A stretch of 64,000 nucleotides of DNA from Panorpa germanica (GCA_963678705.1 OY783207.1:7688001-7752000), one strand, 5' to 3'. Positions 39,190-51,660 are shown, counted from the first letter of the stretch. The notes: generated from the letters alone by a model not told the origin. Numbers and translations are program-made.

Positions 39190-39660
39190 AATTTAAATAA
39201 ACTATGGACTTTCTAGGACCACGGTCCTTTTTTTCACCCTTAGTACTTCATTTCATTTACATTTTACATATTTACATTTATTATTCCACTTGGACATATC
39301 CTGTCTATTACTAAGCACACTGCCCACCTCGGGTATTTCCGAAGTTCCTGCATCCTCGTTAGTAACACCACTTCATTTTCTACCAAAAACCTGTATAAAT
39401 TGTTTCTGCAGGCTTCCGTTTCTGAACATTGAAAGATCAAATGTTCTGGATCTGCTACCTCTTCTCCACAATTGCACATATCTTCTTGCACCAATTGATT
39501 TCTTTTAAGATGTGTCAAGGCCCCTGTATAGTCCACCCTTATTCTCGAGATAAGTGATAACACTCTTCTCGGACCTTGGACTTTCCACCACCAACGACGG
39601 ACTTCTATTTTCTTTCTCTAGATTTACGGCGACTTTACTAAGTTGGGTCATAATCCCAAA
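39190..39660 (-). mobile_element. LINE 3' end, family L1 of this window, copy A
   Basis: The minus strand reads VLSLISRIRVDYTGALTHLK, then the zinc-knuckle-like CNCGEEVADPEHLIFQCSET, then LVENEVVLLTRMQELRKYPR. The CxCG...DxEHxIFxC pattern is the C-terminal motif of many arthropod LINE ORF2 proteins (R1/I/Loa-like; clade not resolved). The 3' UTR contains AGGACCGTGGTCCT, a short hairpin also present in copy B, and an A-rich end lies at the low-coordinate side. 'L1' is only my label, not the mammalian family. The copy is 5'-truncated. Confidence 0.82.
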
Positions 39661-40020
39661 TGTATGCCTGCCTAAATAATAATTAAACCATCTGTCATGG
39701 CATCCGGTAATTACCGCTTTATATAAAATAACGGTTTACGGTTACAAAGTTCATATAAGGTTTACAGAGTTTGAATTACATATAAGACGAGGATCATGAT
39801 TTCATTTAGGATCAGGCGAGGGTCATATAATAACGCTTAGCATGAGACGAGGTTCATTTTACTGTATTTAGGATAAAAAGAGGAGTAAAGATCCCTTTTA
39901 GGATCAAGATAAGTCTAAAATTTCGACTCGGGATGGCTCTATAAATTTAGCAAGAAGACGACGTATTGTTCATTGACAGTGACATGTCAGGTAATGTCAT
40001 GGTGTAGTTTAATAAATTTT
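39661..40020. other. Non-coding stretch with loosely repeated motif
   Basis: AAGACGAGGATCATG, GGCGAGGGTCATA and AGACGAGGTTCATTT (39785-39860) look like a decayed short-period tandem repeat. Nothing else was seen. Confidence 0.4.
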
Positions 40021-40310
40021 AGAAAACATTTGGATATACATACTATATTCAAAGTATATACATTCATGTATATTGCATATCCTATGTATATGCTGTTGTG
40101 ATGTAAAACCTACACTGTATGTCATTTGTATGTGCAAATGCAAAGATATGAGCATATTTAAACATTGCTGCATGTACGTAGTATATACTGTTATGTTTAT
40201 TCATTTCATGTATATATATAGGTTATTATTTTCACATTATGAAGCATATATAATTATACAGTAAATATCTAATGTTATGTGGTATGTATATTTATTAAAC
40301 ATATAATCAA
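40021..40310 (+). repeat. Interspersed repeat family Y, copy 1
   Basis: It begins AGAAAACATTTGGATATACA and matches 55630-55870 (+) and the reverse complement of 49545-49760. Shared words are ATTGCATATCCTATGTATA, GTGATGTAAAACCTACACTG, ATGTTTATTCATTTCATGTA and TATTATTTTCACATTA. It has no conserved ORF and is a non-coding dispersed element of unknown class. Confidence 0.78.
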
Positions 40311-43300
40311 TTAAATTCTTCGTCTCACTAATGAACTGGACAATTGATATTATCATATGTTATATTACATAATAATTTAACAGTGTATTGGAGAATGATA
40401 GTAGCAATGAACATTTTCATTATTAACGTTCTCAAACTGTTTTTACTACAAAAACTTTATTCATATGGCAGCAGGTCACTGATAAGTTTGAAAAGCACAT
40501 TTAGAAAGAATTTCTTTATTAAATAAATTTCGTGACGTCATTTAATAGAGAATCACACCGGACTAGCTTTGGAAAATAATTTGTAAATATTTTCTACCGT
40601 CATTTAACTTTATGGGGTTTAATTAAGCGCTGTTTGGTTCTACATTCTCGGTAAAATATTTAATGAACCACAAACATTGTTGAGACCAGCGATGCGTGTA
40701 AATGAAATATCAATTAGTAATTAAAATAGGGTATTCTATAATTTCTTTTAAGGGGTCACAATCGTCTGAAAACTAATAGATAATTAACCAATTAAGAAGT
40801 TAATTAAATATAAAACTCATGTTTTCTACAGTTCACTAACCTACTTGATAATATATATTTTAATTTTGCACATAAAATGAAGATGTCTCTAGCTGCTAAG
40901 GCTATTTTATCCTATTAAACTATATTGCATTTATACCCTAGTGTCCTTTCTATTCATAATAGTAATAATATGCTCACGAGAGTCGAGAAATATCTAATCC
41001 AGGTTAACTTCTTCCATTGTGAGATAGGTATACATTGTTGCAGCTAGGTTTTATCTTAGTGTTCTGGGCTGGGCTGGGCTTGGCAACCCCCTATGCCCTT
41101 TTGAGATCTCAGCGTTTCGGGGCGAGTGTCTACACTCATATAATTCTCTTTATTTTATTGAACAAATATTATTCCTGCAGTCAGCCAGGTGCACATTACT
41201 AGTACAAGAAGTACTCTTGCACGTAGCCAAGTAATGGTGAAGGTTATAAAGATGGTCAATATTAAATCACTGAAGTTGTTATACTCACATTTATTTGTTG
41301 TCAAGTCGAAAATTGGTTTAATTCTTTCATTTCTTTGCAGTTAATCATTCTCTGTGTGTCTCATTTATTTATTTTCCTATTTATTTTATACTAAACTAAA
41401 TCACAGCAAAGCGAGGCCTCGTTTAGCTAGTATTTAATAAAAATTTAGTTTATAACTTCAATGATTTGAAAATAACAAATACTATTATATGATTTTATTA
41501 TATCTTTTTATGTATTACAATGAGAAACAATGAAAATCTTCAATTATTTCTAGTAATTTCTTTTGTTGAAGATATAATTCCATTATAAGACGAGAATAGT
41601 TATAAAGGTATTGTTAATTTATATTTTGCACTAAAGAGTAGGAATTTTTATGAACTGACATACACACACATAACTGTGTTATCATTAAACATAAATGTAC
41701 ACTGTAAATAAAATTGGTCGAAAAATGCTTTGGACGCCTCTTTCTTAAGTAGAGCCGCACTGCGGAAGAGAATCGCGTGGAAGAAAACTGTAGATTGTCC
41801 GCGCGATTATAAAATTAGTCAATATTTATTTGATTCAATGCATTTGTATGTAGTGCAGCCTTAGTCTAAGAAAGAGCCATCTGAAGCATATTTTCGATCA
41901 ATTTTTTTTACAGTGTATGTATCGAAAAATGTGGAGTTTTGATATAAATGATATGTAAATAATAAAGTTACATTTACCGTTTGCTCTTGTTTTATAATTA
42001 ATAAATATATATTTCTAAGTATTTATATAAATCAATTAAAAATAATTCAAATAAAAACCTCAAAACATAATAAAACAGAAATGATGATAATTGTATAAAA
42101 ATAATTAAAATAAAAAAACGGTTTTAACGGATTCTGCAACTTTCATTCCACCCCAAGGGTCCACGGACAGGAGACCCGATAAGTGCTGCGGCTAATGGAG
42201 CGAGTGGACATGGCATCCCTCCAAGGATAGGGGTGGTTAAATTACTCTCGACGATAGAAGGGGTGGCGGGCGGTGTGAGATGGACGAACAACTTATCATG
42301 TATGGAATAAGGGTTGAAAATAAAGGTAGCTCCGTTTTAAATGAGAATTGTATTCATGTTATTTTACTTTGTAATTTAATTAAAAATTATTTTCGTAATA
42401 CATCTAATATTTATGATATTTGTACGTACGAATAATAAAATCAATTACGTTTTGTTGATAAATATTATGCTATATTTGATTATCAATACGGAAAAACATT
42501 TACCTATATTATAGAAACATTAGATAAATCTAAGAAAATTTAAATATTTTACACGAAATTTTCGCGTAGTTCTTAAGGATAATGTCGTGAACATCTGTGT
42601 AAAGATCCGCCAAAATTGAATGTCAATCTGTAATCTGAAGTTGTCTCACTAATGAACTGGAACTGCTCTTAACGCCCACTTCTGACTCGAATGTGCCCGA
42701 TATACTTACTCAGAAGAAGATAATTTACATAAGACATCGCATGGATATATATATATATTTTAAACACTTTAAATCGATGTAAGTTATTTTTATAACAAGA
42801 AAAAGTACATCTAAGAAACTTCCTTAATGTAGCTGAAGAAATATCTTTCACAGAATTTTTCTCACGAGTAATTTAGAAGTATTATAGTTTATGTAAGGCT
42901 GAAACAATTTAAGAGTAGGCCACACCACGTATCGTATATAGCTACCCTTAACTCACCGTTAACACCATACTAGTATACCCCCTCTATCCCATACCAATAA
43001 CATCCATCGTCTCTACTAGAGGCGCTGTTAGCTCTTCACATAAAAGATACGACTATAGGCAACTCAATGCAGTGGAAAGCAATGGGAACTGCTTATATGA
43101 CAATACGTAAAATCACTTTACCGGATTAGATAATTTAACCGAGCGTTCATTTCTACATCACGATTTAAACAAATCGTTAAAATAGTGAAAATAATAGAGC
43201 ACGTAAGAGCGTTCTGGAACATTCTCGAGATTTAGCAGACTATCTCGTTTAATACTAGTATGTCTGTACAACAGAGAAGAACTCCAGATGAAATTACATT

Positions 43301-43416
43301 AGGTGAGTATAAAGAATAAACGGCACGCTACTTCTCACAAATTGTTTTTCAAGTAGAGACTTCTTATTACGTTATTATATGATGTGTTTCTATGTCTAAA
43401 TGCTCCTCTGTTAGAA
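40311..43416. other. AT-rich stretch with one GC-rich island
   Basis: TCTCACTAATGAACTGGA occurs at 40323 and again at 42645, possibly ends of one repeat. A tandem (CTGGG)n run sits near 41065-41080. Positions 42150-42290 are strikingly G+C-rich without an ORF. No gene was recognised. Confidence 0.4.
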
Positions 43417-43523
43417 AGGGTTACCAACCGTCCTCATTTGAGAAGGACAGTCCACTTATTCTATGTTTTCGCTTAAGAACATTCCCAAGAACGTCACTAG
43501 AACTTTGTAGAGTTGGTAACCCT
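43417..43523. mobile_element. Small element with perfect 12-bp terminal inverted repeats
   Basis: AGGGTTACCAAC at 43417-43428 is exactly inverted as GTTGGTAACCCT at 43512-43523, enclosing 83 bases. The size and inverted ends fit a MITE or short fold-back element. No convincing target-site duplication flanks it. Confidence 0.5.
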
Positions 43524-43984
43524 ATCTTTAAATCCCCTTATTAAGTAAATAGTCAATTATATTACACAGCTGGATTTTTATACTCGTATATAAATATGGT
43601 ACATATTTTTTATCTAATAACGAAATTATTATAGAAATAACAGTGTCGGATTAATTATATTAAATACATTTTTGTGTATATTTATTTTGTTATATGTTTT
43701 AATTTTATTGTTTTATTACTTTTTGTTTTTACATATGTCTCAAAAATAATTGACTTTTATTCCATATAAATTCGGGCCCTATTAATTATTGTAGAAATAC
43801 ATTTAAGCCACAATCAGTTGTATTTCAGCAAAGGTAACTTACTATATATTGTTATATTTCTTTATTATTATAATTTAATGAGCTTCTTAGTGCCACGGCC
43901 ATTCTTCCTCTCGTTGCAAATTGCAATAACATTAATTTACATTACGCATCGTACTTGCAAGATCGTCTTATCTTCGTTCCTACG
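43524..43984. other. AT-rich non-coding stretch
   Basis: Nothing recognised. Confidence 0.5.
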
Positions 43985-44165
43985 TTTTTACCTATTTTCT
44001 CACTTCCTCTGCTTCCCCACCCTTTCTTGAATTTAGTCAAGCTTTTCTTTTCCTTTCTATATTCTGTTCTCTTTCCTTTTCCTTTTTTCTCCTTTTTGTG
44101 TTGTTGTCTTCCTCTTCGTCATCATCTTCCTCTTCATTTTCTACGTCTTTCTCATTTTCTTCATC
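43985..44165 (-). pseudogene. Acidic/lysine-rich coding relic, copy 2 of 3
   Basis: The minus strand reads DEENEKDVENEEEDDDEEED and then Lys/Arg-rich sequence, followed by AATTCAAGAAAGGGTGGGGA. This is the same order as copies 1 (966-1275) and 3 (45475-45895). The pyrimidine-rich plus strand gives a spurious 187-codon ORF. It lies directly beyond the 3' end of LINE copy B in the same orientation, so a shared origin is possible but not shown. Confidence 0.55.
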
Positions 44166-44189
44166 ATATTATGGTATATATATATTTTT

Positions 44190-44575
44190 TAATAATAATT
44201 CACGGGCTTCATAGGACCACGGTCCTTTTTTCGCCCTTCTTAATTCATTTTATTTACATTTCATTTATTATTACACCTATACTTTTAAACCCGCTATATT
44301 CCATATCCTGTCTATCACTTAGCACACTGGCCACCTCGGATATCTTAGTAGTTCCTGCATACTCGTTGGCAATACCACTCTATTTTTTACCAAAACTCTG
44401 CACAAATTATTTCTGCACTCCTCCGTTTCTGTACATTGGAAGACTAACTGTTCTGGATCTGCTGCTACCCATTCTCCACAATTGCACGTATCTTCTTGTC
44501 CCAATTGATTTCTTTTAAGATGTGCCAATGCCCCTGGATGGTCAACCCTCAGTATCGAGACAAGTGATAACACTT
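44190..44575 (-). mobile_element. LINE 3' end, same family as 39190-39660, copy B
   Basis: The minus strand reads VLSLVSILRVDHPGALAHLK, CNCGEWVAADPEQLVFQCTE and LVKNRVVLPTSMQELLRYPR, aligning throughout with copy A. The 3' UTR again carries AGGACCGTGGTCCT. Similarity begins abruptly at about 44575, the 5' truncation point. Confidence 0.82.
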
Positions 44576-45474
44576 TTATATTAATCAGATTTCAAATATG
44601 TATTTCAAACATAAAGGAAATCACTTTTTTGTTAGTGTGTTAGACAAGGTATCCGAGTATTACATACATCACTTCCATAAAACTTTGTGTACATGTCTAT
44701 ACATGTAAGCATAGGCTCATTTAAACCACTTCTGGTTCGTACCTATTTATATTTATCCAAATTATTCACAAAACTGTCTATTTCTTAGGTTCTATTTACG
44801 CATTTGTACACTATCCAAACAAACACTCAACAGTAATGGAAAGAAACATAAATAGTTACTTAGCTATTTACGTTACACTTATGTATGGAAATATTGTTTG
44901 AACAATATGTCGTTCGGTCGATCGGTCGGTGTGTCACTGTTTCACTGTTTCTTTTTATTTTTTATTCGTGAATAGCCTTTTTCTTTGGCGTTCAATCAAT
45001 GTCGCCGACGTCAACTACACGCACAACCCTACAAAAAATTAAATAACATTTTTTTTCCTTTAGTAAAAATACTCTTACTTATATATAGTTGAATGGCCTA
45101 CTTTAGTACACACCGTCTTTTGTAAAGCTCGTTCAAAGCTACAAAGGCAAGCTGGTAGCTTTTTCAAAAATGAAATATGTTTTAGTTCTAGAATGCTATA
45201 TATGGTATAATGATATTATAAATAGAAAAATACTTCTAATAATAACATCAAAAAATACTTTTAATGTTTGATATTATTAGAATTATATACACGTATGCTT
45301 TTCACACTGTTGCAAGGTAACGTGAGCTTAATAGGTTTGATTGAACCTCTAACTATTCCATTAACCAAATCCAGAAAATTTTGGTATTACTTTTCATGAA
45401 CGTTATTGATATTCTTTCCTAGTTTTTATATTCCACTATTCCATTTGAGATGATCATGAAATTTTTACAACGCA
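44576..45474. other. AT-rich non-coding stretch
   Basis: Nothing recognised. Confidence 0.5.
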
Positions 45475-45895
45475 GATGAGAACGAGAAGAACGGCAGAGT
45501 CTAAGAAAGAAGTAAAAAACGTCAAAGTTGTAAAGGCTAAAGTAAAGGAGCCAAGTGACGATGAAAAGGAAGAATAGGATGAAGAAGAAAATGAGAAATA
45601 CATCGTAAATGTAAAGGAAGATAAAGAAGAGGGAGATCTAGAATCTAGACGAAGAAGAATCAGAGATTAAAAGACAACGAATCAAAAAGGAGAAAAATTA
45701 AAAAGGAGAATAGCGCTAAGACGGTGGTTGAGGCGCAGTTTGATGCAATGGAAATACAACAGAAGAGATGGTTACAGAAAAAGAAAGGTTAGACCTAATT
45801 CAAGTAAGGATGGAGAAGCACAGGGGGTTGAAATAAAATTGAAAAGGGCAAAGAAGCAGTATCGAAAGAATTCTTCAGGATTATTTTGGTGAAGA
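45475..45895 (+). pseudogene. Acidic/lysine-rich coding relic, copy 3 of 3
   Basis: From an ATG at 45477 the frame reads MRTRRTAESKKEVKNVKVVK and then VKEPSDDEKEE, followed by a stop shared with copy 1. Further acidic and Arg/Lys-rich sequence follows in changing frames, ending with AATTCAAGTAAGGATGGAGA. It preserves the most complete 5' portion of the three copies and gives the probable start of the ancestral protein. The family is unknown. Confidence 0.55.
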
Positions 45896-46670
45896 CTTCT
45901 TTCGCCTTAAATCTAATGAAGATTCTAACAAATCACTGTTACAAATAAATATATTAAAGTAACTAAAATATATTACTCAACCATTTTAAAACTGAATATT
46001 TTATACGGACGTCATGCATAATAATGCCTACGTAAGCATAATTCACGTACAGCTCAAAGTAATGTTCATGTACCGCCACCCATTAAATGCGTGGCATTTC
46101 TGCAAAACAGGAACAAAAATAATAATGTAATATTCTAGTTTAATTATATGTTAAAGTAATATACACTTTAGGTCCTCATAATGAATGTCTCAAACGCATG
46201 TCACTAAGGCGTTAATTACGAGGGCTTCTGTCATCATAAATTAATATTTAATGAGTGCTAAGACGGTTTCATGTGATGTCGGCAGGAGTTTAAACATAAA
46301 GGTGCACGAGTGTATGTACGGTACATATATTTTAGTACATGGCATTAAATATATTAAATCAATTATAATTAGCGTCTTACGGCAAAATTAAAATTATTAT
46401 AATATGTATTATAGTGTTATTAAACTACACATTTTGTGGCTCTGTATAAGTATGAGGGAATTGTTTGTTAAATTAGGTAAACGAATAACGTTTATGTTAT
46501 TTGCTTTTGTCATGCGATATTTGGCCGTGTCAATCAACCAACCACCAAGTCACTAATAAGGGCAGATAAGACTTGGTGTTATACATTGAGGGCTATGGTT
46601 TGAACTTAACTGTGGCTGTGATTACAAATGAACAAGCATGTAAAAAAATGCAAATGCAATGCAAATGAAA
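45896..46670. other. AT-rich non-coding stretch
   Basis: Two POU-type octamers ATGCAAAT lie 11 bases apart (46648 and 46659), possibly by chance. Nothing else is recognised. Confidence 0.45.
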
Positions 46671-47190
46671 TATTTTATTCAACAAAAACAGTTGAACGTA
46701 CAAAGAGAAGGGAAGATTAAAGAGATGAAGGAAGAGTTGGAGAGAGAACTAAGGTATATAAGAAAAAGGGAGAAGAAAAATAAATAAGAGGACTGAAGAT
46801 AAAGTAAGAGGAAAAATAAAATAAGGGAAAGGGAGTGTAAAGAGTGGATAATAGATGAGCTAAAAGAATATAATAGAATATACAGGCAGAAAAAGAGGAA
46901 GGAATATTGATAATGGAGAATGAAACGTGGGAGAAAGAAATAAAGTTTTAAGGGTGACAAATAAGCTTTATGGGACAAGGCTTAAGAGGGAAGAAAATAT
47001 GTCAAAATTGAGTACAGGTAAGTATGGATAAAAGAAATATAGAAGAAGGAAAAGAGGTACTAATAAACGAAATGGTAATGAGTGACAAGAAAAAAACTAG
47101 GAGGAATATAAAGAAGAAAATAAAGGGGAAGGTAGTATAACGGAAAAACAAGTCAAAGAAAAGAAGAGTAGGTATGGCAACAGAAAATAT
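46671..47190 (+). mobile_element. Purine-rich segment, probable LINE coding relic
   Basis: About 500 bases are strongly purine-biased on the plus strand and give broken charged helices such as MKEELERELRYIRKREKKNK and EWIIDELKEYNRIYRQKKR. This bias and the coiled-coil-like peptides match the LINE-derived stretches at 33.3 and 59.1 kb. No diagnostic motif is present. A simple purine-rich repeat is the alternative. Confidence 0.4.
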
Positions 47191-49544
47191 TTAAGCATTG
47201 CATACAATATTAAGAAATCAAGTTAAATAATTAAAAACAATGATAAAATTGTTTAAACCAGAAAATTAAGTTTATCCAAGTATCTGTACCCAATGAAATA
47301 CCCAAATGAATCATGAAATTAGATTGAAGTAAGCAAACTTTGCAAGCTGTTTTGAAGTTATTGATTAAGGTTGGCATATATGCTTCAGATTATACAGTAA
47401 AAAGATTTCTAAGGCAACGTGTTTAGAATAAAAATCACTACTAATTGAATTATTAGAGTCCTCACAGGAAATTTTAATATCCAGTAAATCCTGAATATAA
47501 CAGGATATTTTCATTTTACATAGGAGTAGAATAATTTCAGAAATGTTATATTTTGTATACAAATATCATTCTACTTGTACAGAAGAAAAAAACGAATTCT
47601 CTCTTTAATTCCACCACGCTACATTTTATATCTCTGTATGTATCTCTGCTCTCAAATGTTGATTATGTTTGCTATGCACTTTAATACCATGGCTGCTGGA
47701 GGGGCGGCGCCGACATACGTCTAGGGGGTGTGGAATGGGGTGACGCTGTGCTGCTGCTATCAGGGTAGCGCCTTTCACTGTAATCAACAGTTATATTCGA
47801 ATACAGCCGACAAATAATTCAGTTCCATTTATTATTAAATAAAGTCGCCAAGTATTCATCGAATATTGAAAACTCAAAACGGGAATCGTATGGAATATGA
47901 TTTTTCAATAGCGTTCTACGAGTATACATTGACAATATATATGAGGATCCCCGCATTACATAATAATGGTGTTTATTAAGGTAGTTCTCATTAAGGTATG
48001 AGTTACAATTTTTTTTGCAATTATATAGAATATCACTATCTAATTATCCCGAAAATTTGAAAACGAGACTCCATTTCTGACAAATAAATTTTTTCAAAGT
48101 TCGAATTATTTACATGCAAAGCAATAAGTGTGAGTGAGAGGTAAAATGATTGACCGTCTTCTTTTATAAATAAAGTAGGTTCAAGTTTTAATAATAAATT
48201 TTTGCACACTGAAATGTAAATCGTTCAATTTTTACTAGATAAAGGCAATACAACTTTGCTCTATACAAACTATGCTCTAGATTTTTAACAATAATAATAC
48301 TCACAGTTTTGCCCATCATAAGATTTGCTGACGGAAACGTAGTATTCATTTTTTGTTCATTGAGTGAAACATACCTGAAAACAGAAAAATATATTTTTTA
48401 GTTAAAACAGAATTTTTTTATTCACAAATTACAGTTAATTTTCTTATAAATTCACTCTTATAAATTACTTGTAAACCTGACGACAAGTCTTATGACGATC
48501 TTACATAAAATCTCTAAGATTTGTAAATTAAGATAATCGTATAAGTGTTGTTGATCATCGACTATTGGCGACATCTGCCTATCAAATAAAAAGTTACAAG
48601 AGAAACTATTTAAGGCCTATTTAGACAATTAAATTACATCTTCAATTATACTTTGATTCGATTATAAATCTGACATAACCTGTCTTTAGAATCAGATACT
48701 CTGTTCAGATTTTAGTGTTAAACATTTAATCTACATATACGATAAACGTATGAAGTTTCAACCGATCGCTCACCGTCAGTTCTCTTGAAAGCCTGTCTCC
48801 TATTTACCTGTATAACTTTCAAGCTAAAGTACTGCTTACCCACGTATGTCTAAACACAAGCACACTTTGAAATGAAATCAAATCGAATCGAATCGAATAT
48901 GAAGAATAAAAAAAAACGAAACTAAGGTTTTAGAAAATAGTTTTCTTCTTGTTTTAATCAACAAACTAGGTAACATATTAGTTACAGATTAATTTTTTTA
49001 CATGTATTTGTTAACCCTTGTGACTGTGAGAATATTTTATCCTCCATATTTGAACGGAGTCCCTATTTCTCTCTAAATTCCCTATCAAAATGAAACTATC
49101 TCCTGCTAGTGTACTCGAACTTCCTAGATCTGGAATACTCCATACTACCTACATCTACATATAACATTTGTGCAGAGTTTTCTGGTAGTTTATTATTTAT
49201 TTTTTTGCTTGCGTTTACATCTCAAAATACATTACTTCTAAGACGTTTGTGACGGCAAGAGAATGAGGGGAAAGGGGGTATAGTGTAGGGGTTGAGGCAG
49301 GAGTTTCATAAACTCATTTCACTGAAATTCAACCTCTACAAAGTAAATCTTCCTTTTATACACATTCCTGTATTCTGCTTGGTAAAACATACACCGACAC
49401 AAAAACACATATGATATACATGGTATGTATAGACGTAGAAGTAGATTTGATAATATACCTATGCTTAGAATTTGAAGACATTTCATTATAATTATTTATT
49501 TAATGTACATAAGAAATATATGGAAAATTGTAAAACTATGGTTT
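47191..49544. other. AT-rich stretch with one GC-rich island
   Basis: Positions 47688-47785 are very G+C-rich and contain ACCATGGCTGCTGG, a good initiation context, but the frame closes after 11 codons. A short (TCGAA)n run lies at about 48881-48898. No gene was recognised. Confidence 0.4.
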
Positions 49545-49760
49545 ATATTTAATACCCACACAACTTTAGATATTCCCTATATATATCCCTAATGTGAAAA
49601 TAATATGGAGTATAATATAAATTGCATATACATGAAATAAATAAACATGACAATACATACTGCGTACATCCATATACCTCTGAACTATGCTTTACATTAC
49701 CAAAGAGTATACATAGGATATGCAATATACAAAGATATTTGTATATATTGTACAATAAAA
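49545..49760 (-). repeat. Interspersed repeat family Y, copy 3
   Basis: The reverse complement aligns with copies 1 and 2 through ATTGCATATCCTATGTATA, the AATGTAAA block, TCATGTTTATTTATTTCATG and TATTATTTTCACATTA. Confidence 0.65.
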
Positions 49761-50539
49761 TGTACACGTATTTATTGCAAAAAGTCTAAAAATAAAGTTC
49801 AACTTTTAATTGAAAATATTTTCAGATGTAGAAGCTGCATTAAAATCAAGAGTTTTCATTCAATTTATGGAACTATATGGAAATGGAATTATAGTATGGT
49901 TTCTGAGCAATCGGTTTTATTCATATGTAATTTCGTTATGGCTTAATCAACAACCACTAGAAATTACCCTCTTAATGTGAACCCTTTTAGGGCGTGATTT
50001 TGAATGAACACTTTGATCAAAATTCATGTCTCCCCTATAATTTATAACACAAATAACTACCGTGTATAAATAAATAATAAGTTGTCATATCGAGATTACT
50101 TGGGTTGCGTTTGGAGTTCGAAACGCCTTTAATTAGTACTGGTTTCAAGTCAATGTACGGCTAGTTCAAAGTTCGTGATATTATGATCCTTAAATGACTT
50201 ACTTGCAGCGCCTCCTGTTGTTATTTAGTTAAGAACCACAATGTCATATTCTACACTTAGTCGAATGAAAATTCATACGCCGCACAGGCAAAAGTTAATA
50301 TCACTTTTTATCTACTGCAGAGTGCACCGCTCTAATTGTAAATCGTTTAAATAATAGTAGAAGGCATATATGTGCAATTGCATAAGGGTCTCATTTTCTA
50401 CCATATTTTAATATCATTTAATTTGTGTTAATTTTAAGAATGACAAAAAGAACAAATACATAAGTGTGTCATTTCCACAAGATCTTTTAAAAAGCAGTTC
50501 AAAAAGACACCACATGGAATTCTTGAATATATTTATATA
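49761..50539. other. AT-rich non-coding stretch
   Basis: Nothing recognised. Confidence 0.5.
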
Positions 50540-51039
50540 CACATAGGCTGAAAAGTCCCGGGCCTAACAAAGAAAACACAGTTTTTTTGGTTCAAAATGA
50601 GCTTTATTCATCAACGTAATCTCCATCAAGAGCAACGCAATCATTCCAGCGCCGCTCTAACATTTCATTACCACTTTTGTAGAACCATTTATCTTTTGCC
50701 TCAAAATAGGCCTCAGTTTCAGCGATAACCTCTTCATTCGTGCGAAATTTCTTACATTTCGTGCATTTTTTTCAGGTCTGCGAACAGTCGCTGGGAGCCA
50801 AATCTGGCGAATACGGAGGATGTGGGAGCAATTCGAAGTTCAATTCATGTAGTTTTGCCATTGTTTTGAAAATAACAAAAGTAGCGTCACTCTTAGCACA
50901 ATAACTCACAAACTACTGAATAGAATATCATGAAATTTTAACAGCTGTCTTTTGAAGGTCAGTATCAACTGAGAAAAAGGTGAGTGCAATAAAACTAGCG
51001 CCATCTATGTGTTAGGCCCGGGACTTTTCAGCCCATGTG
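50540..51039 (-). mobile_element. Internally deleted mariner transposon
   Basis: Terminal inverted repeats of 29 bp lie at 50541-50569 and 51010-51038. They read ACAT(A/G)GGCTGAAAAGTCCC inward with one mismatch, and TA occurs just outside each end. On the minus strand an ATG (50861) leads into KLHELNFELLPHPPYSPDLA and PSD, the end of the mariner catalytic domain including its third Asp. After a frame break this continues FRTNEEVIAETEAYFEAKD and DCVALDGDYVDE-stop (50604). The N-terminal DNA-binding domain and first two catalytic Asp residues are missing. At 500 bp against about 1.3 kb for an intact mariner, this is a deletion derivative that could have moved only with transposase supplied elsewhere. 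Confidence 0.93.
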
Positions 51040-51660
51040 CTAAATATATACTTGTATTTCGAGCAGATATTATATATCTAATAATTCAGCTGAAGGTTTT
51101 AAGAAACTTCGTAGTCGAAAATAAAGTTCCGACAGGCCAGGCTAGCCATCCCCATAAGCTGGGCCAGAACTCTTAAGAAAAGCCACCCTAAATCCCTTAT
51201 ATTACTTTTACTTTTATTTCACTTTTTGCTTTCCAATTCAATAATTTTGATTGTAATGAAAGTGAACTTTCTTAATATACTTTGATATGGTTTACATTTT
51301 CTTCCTTTCGACATAATGGAAGGGGGTGACAGAATGGGTTTGGGGGGTGGGGCAACTTTTTAAATATATATTTGATTCTGTGATATTCATTAATAATGCT
51401 AAGTTATTTATAAGATTTTTTTTTAATACCAATAAAAAAGACTTGAGTAAAGTGACTCAAGGAGCTGGGACATTATACAGCTTAATCAAATAGCTACATT
51501 AATGAAACAAAAAGTTGATTTTTAATTTTTTGAAAGTGTATAATCCTATGAAAAATATCACCTCAATAAAAATAATTGAAAATATTACAATAGATATTGT
51601 TTAATTAATTTACTTGTCAATTAAATTTGATTTAATGACCGTGCGTGAGCGAATGACTGC
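51040..51660. other. AT-rich stretch with a G-rich tract
   Basis: Positions 51322-51352 carry four G-runs (5, 3, 6 and 4), a G-quadruplex candidate on the plus strand. Nothing else is recognised. Confidence 0.5.

Noticed and set aside
39290-39508. 72-codon plus-strand ORF
   Set aside because: Antisense shadow of LINE copy A.
43955-44518. 187-codon plus-strand ORF rich in Leu/Phe/Ser
   Set aside because: It is the antisense shadow of the reverse-strand acidic relic and LINE copy B, whose own reading frame shows recognisable motifs.
46648-46666. Pair of POU octamers ATGCAAAT spaced 11 bases
   Set aside because: The local sequence is a short ATGCAA tandem slip. Two AT-rich octamers are weak evidence for regulation.
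47688-47725. ATG in a strong initiation context in a GC-rich island
   Set aside because: The frame closes after 11 codons (MAAGGAAPTYV) and no splice donor could be argued. Kept only as a note.
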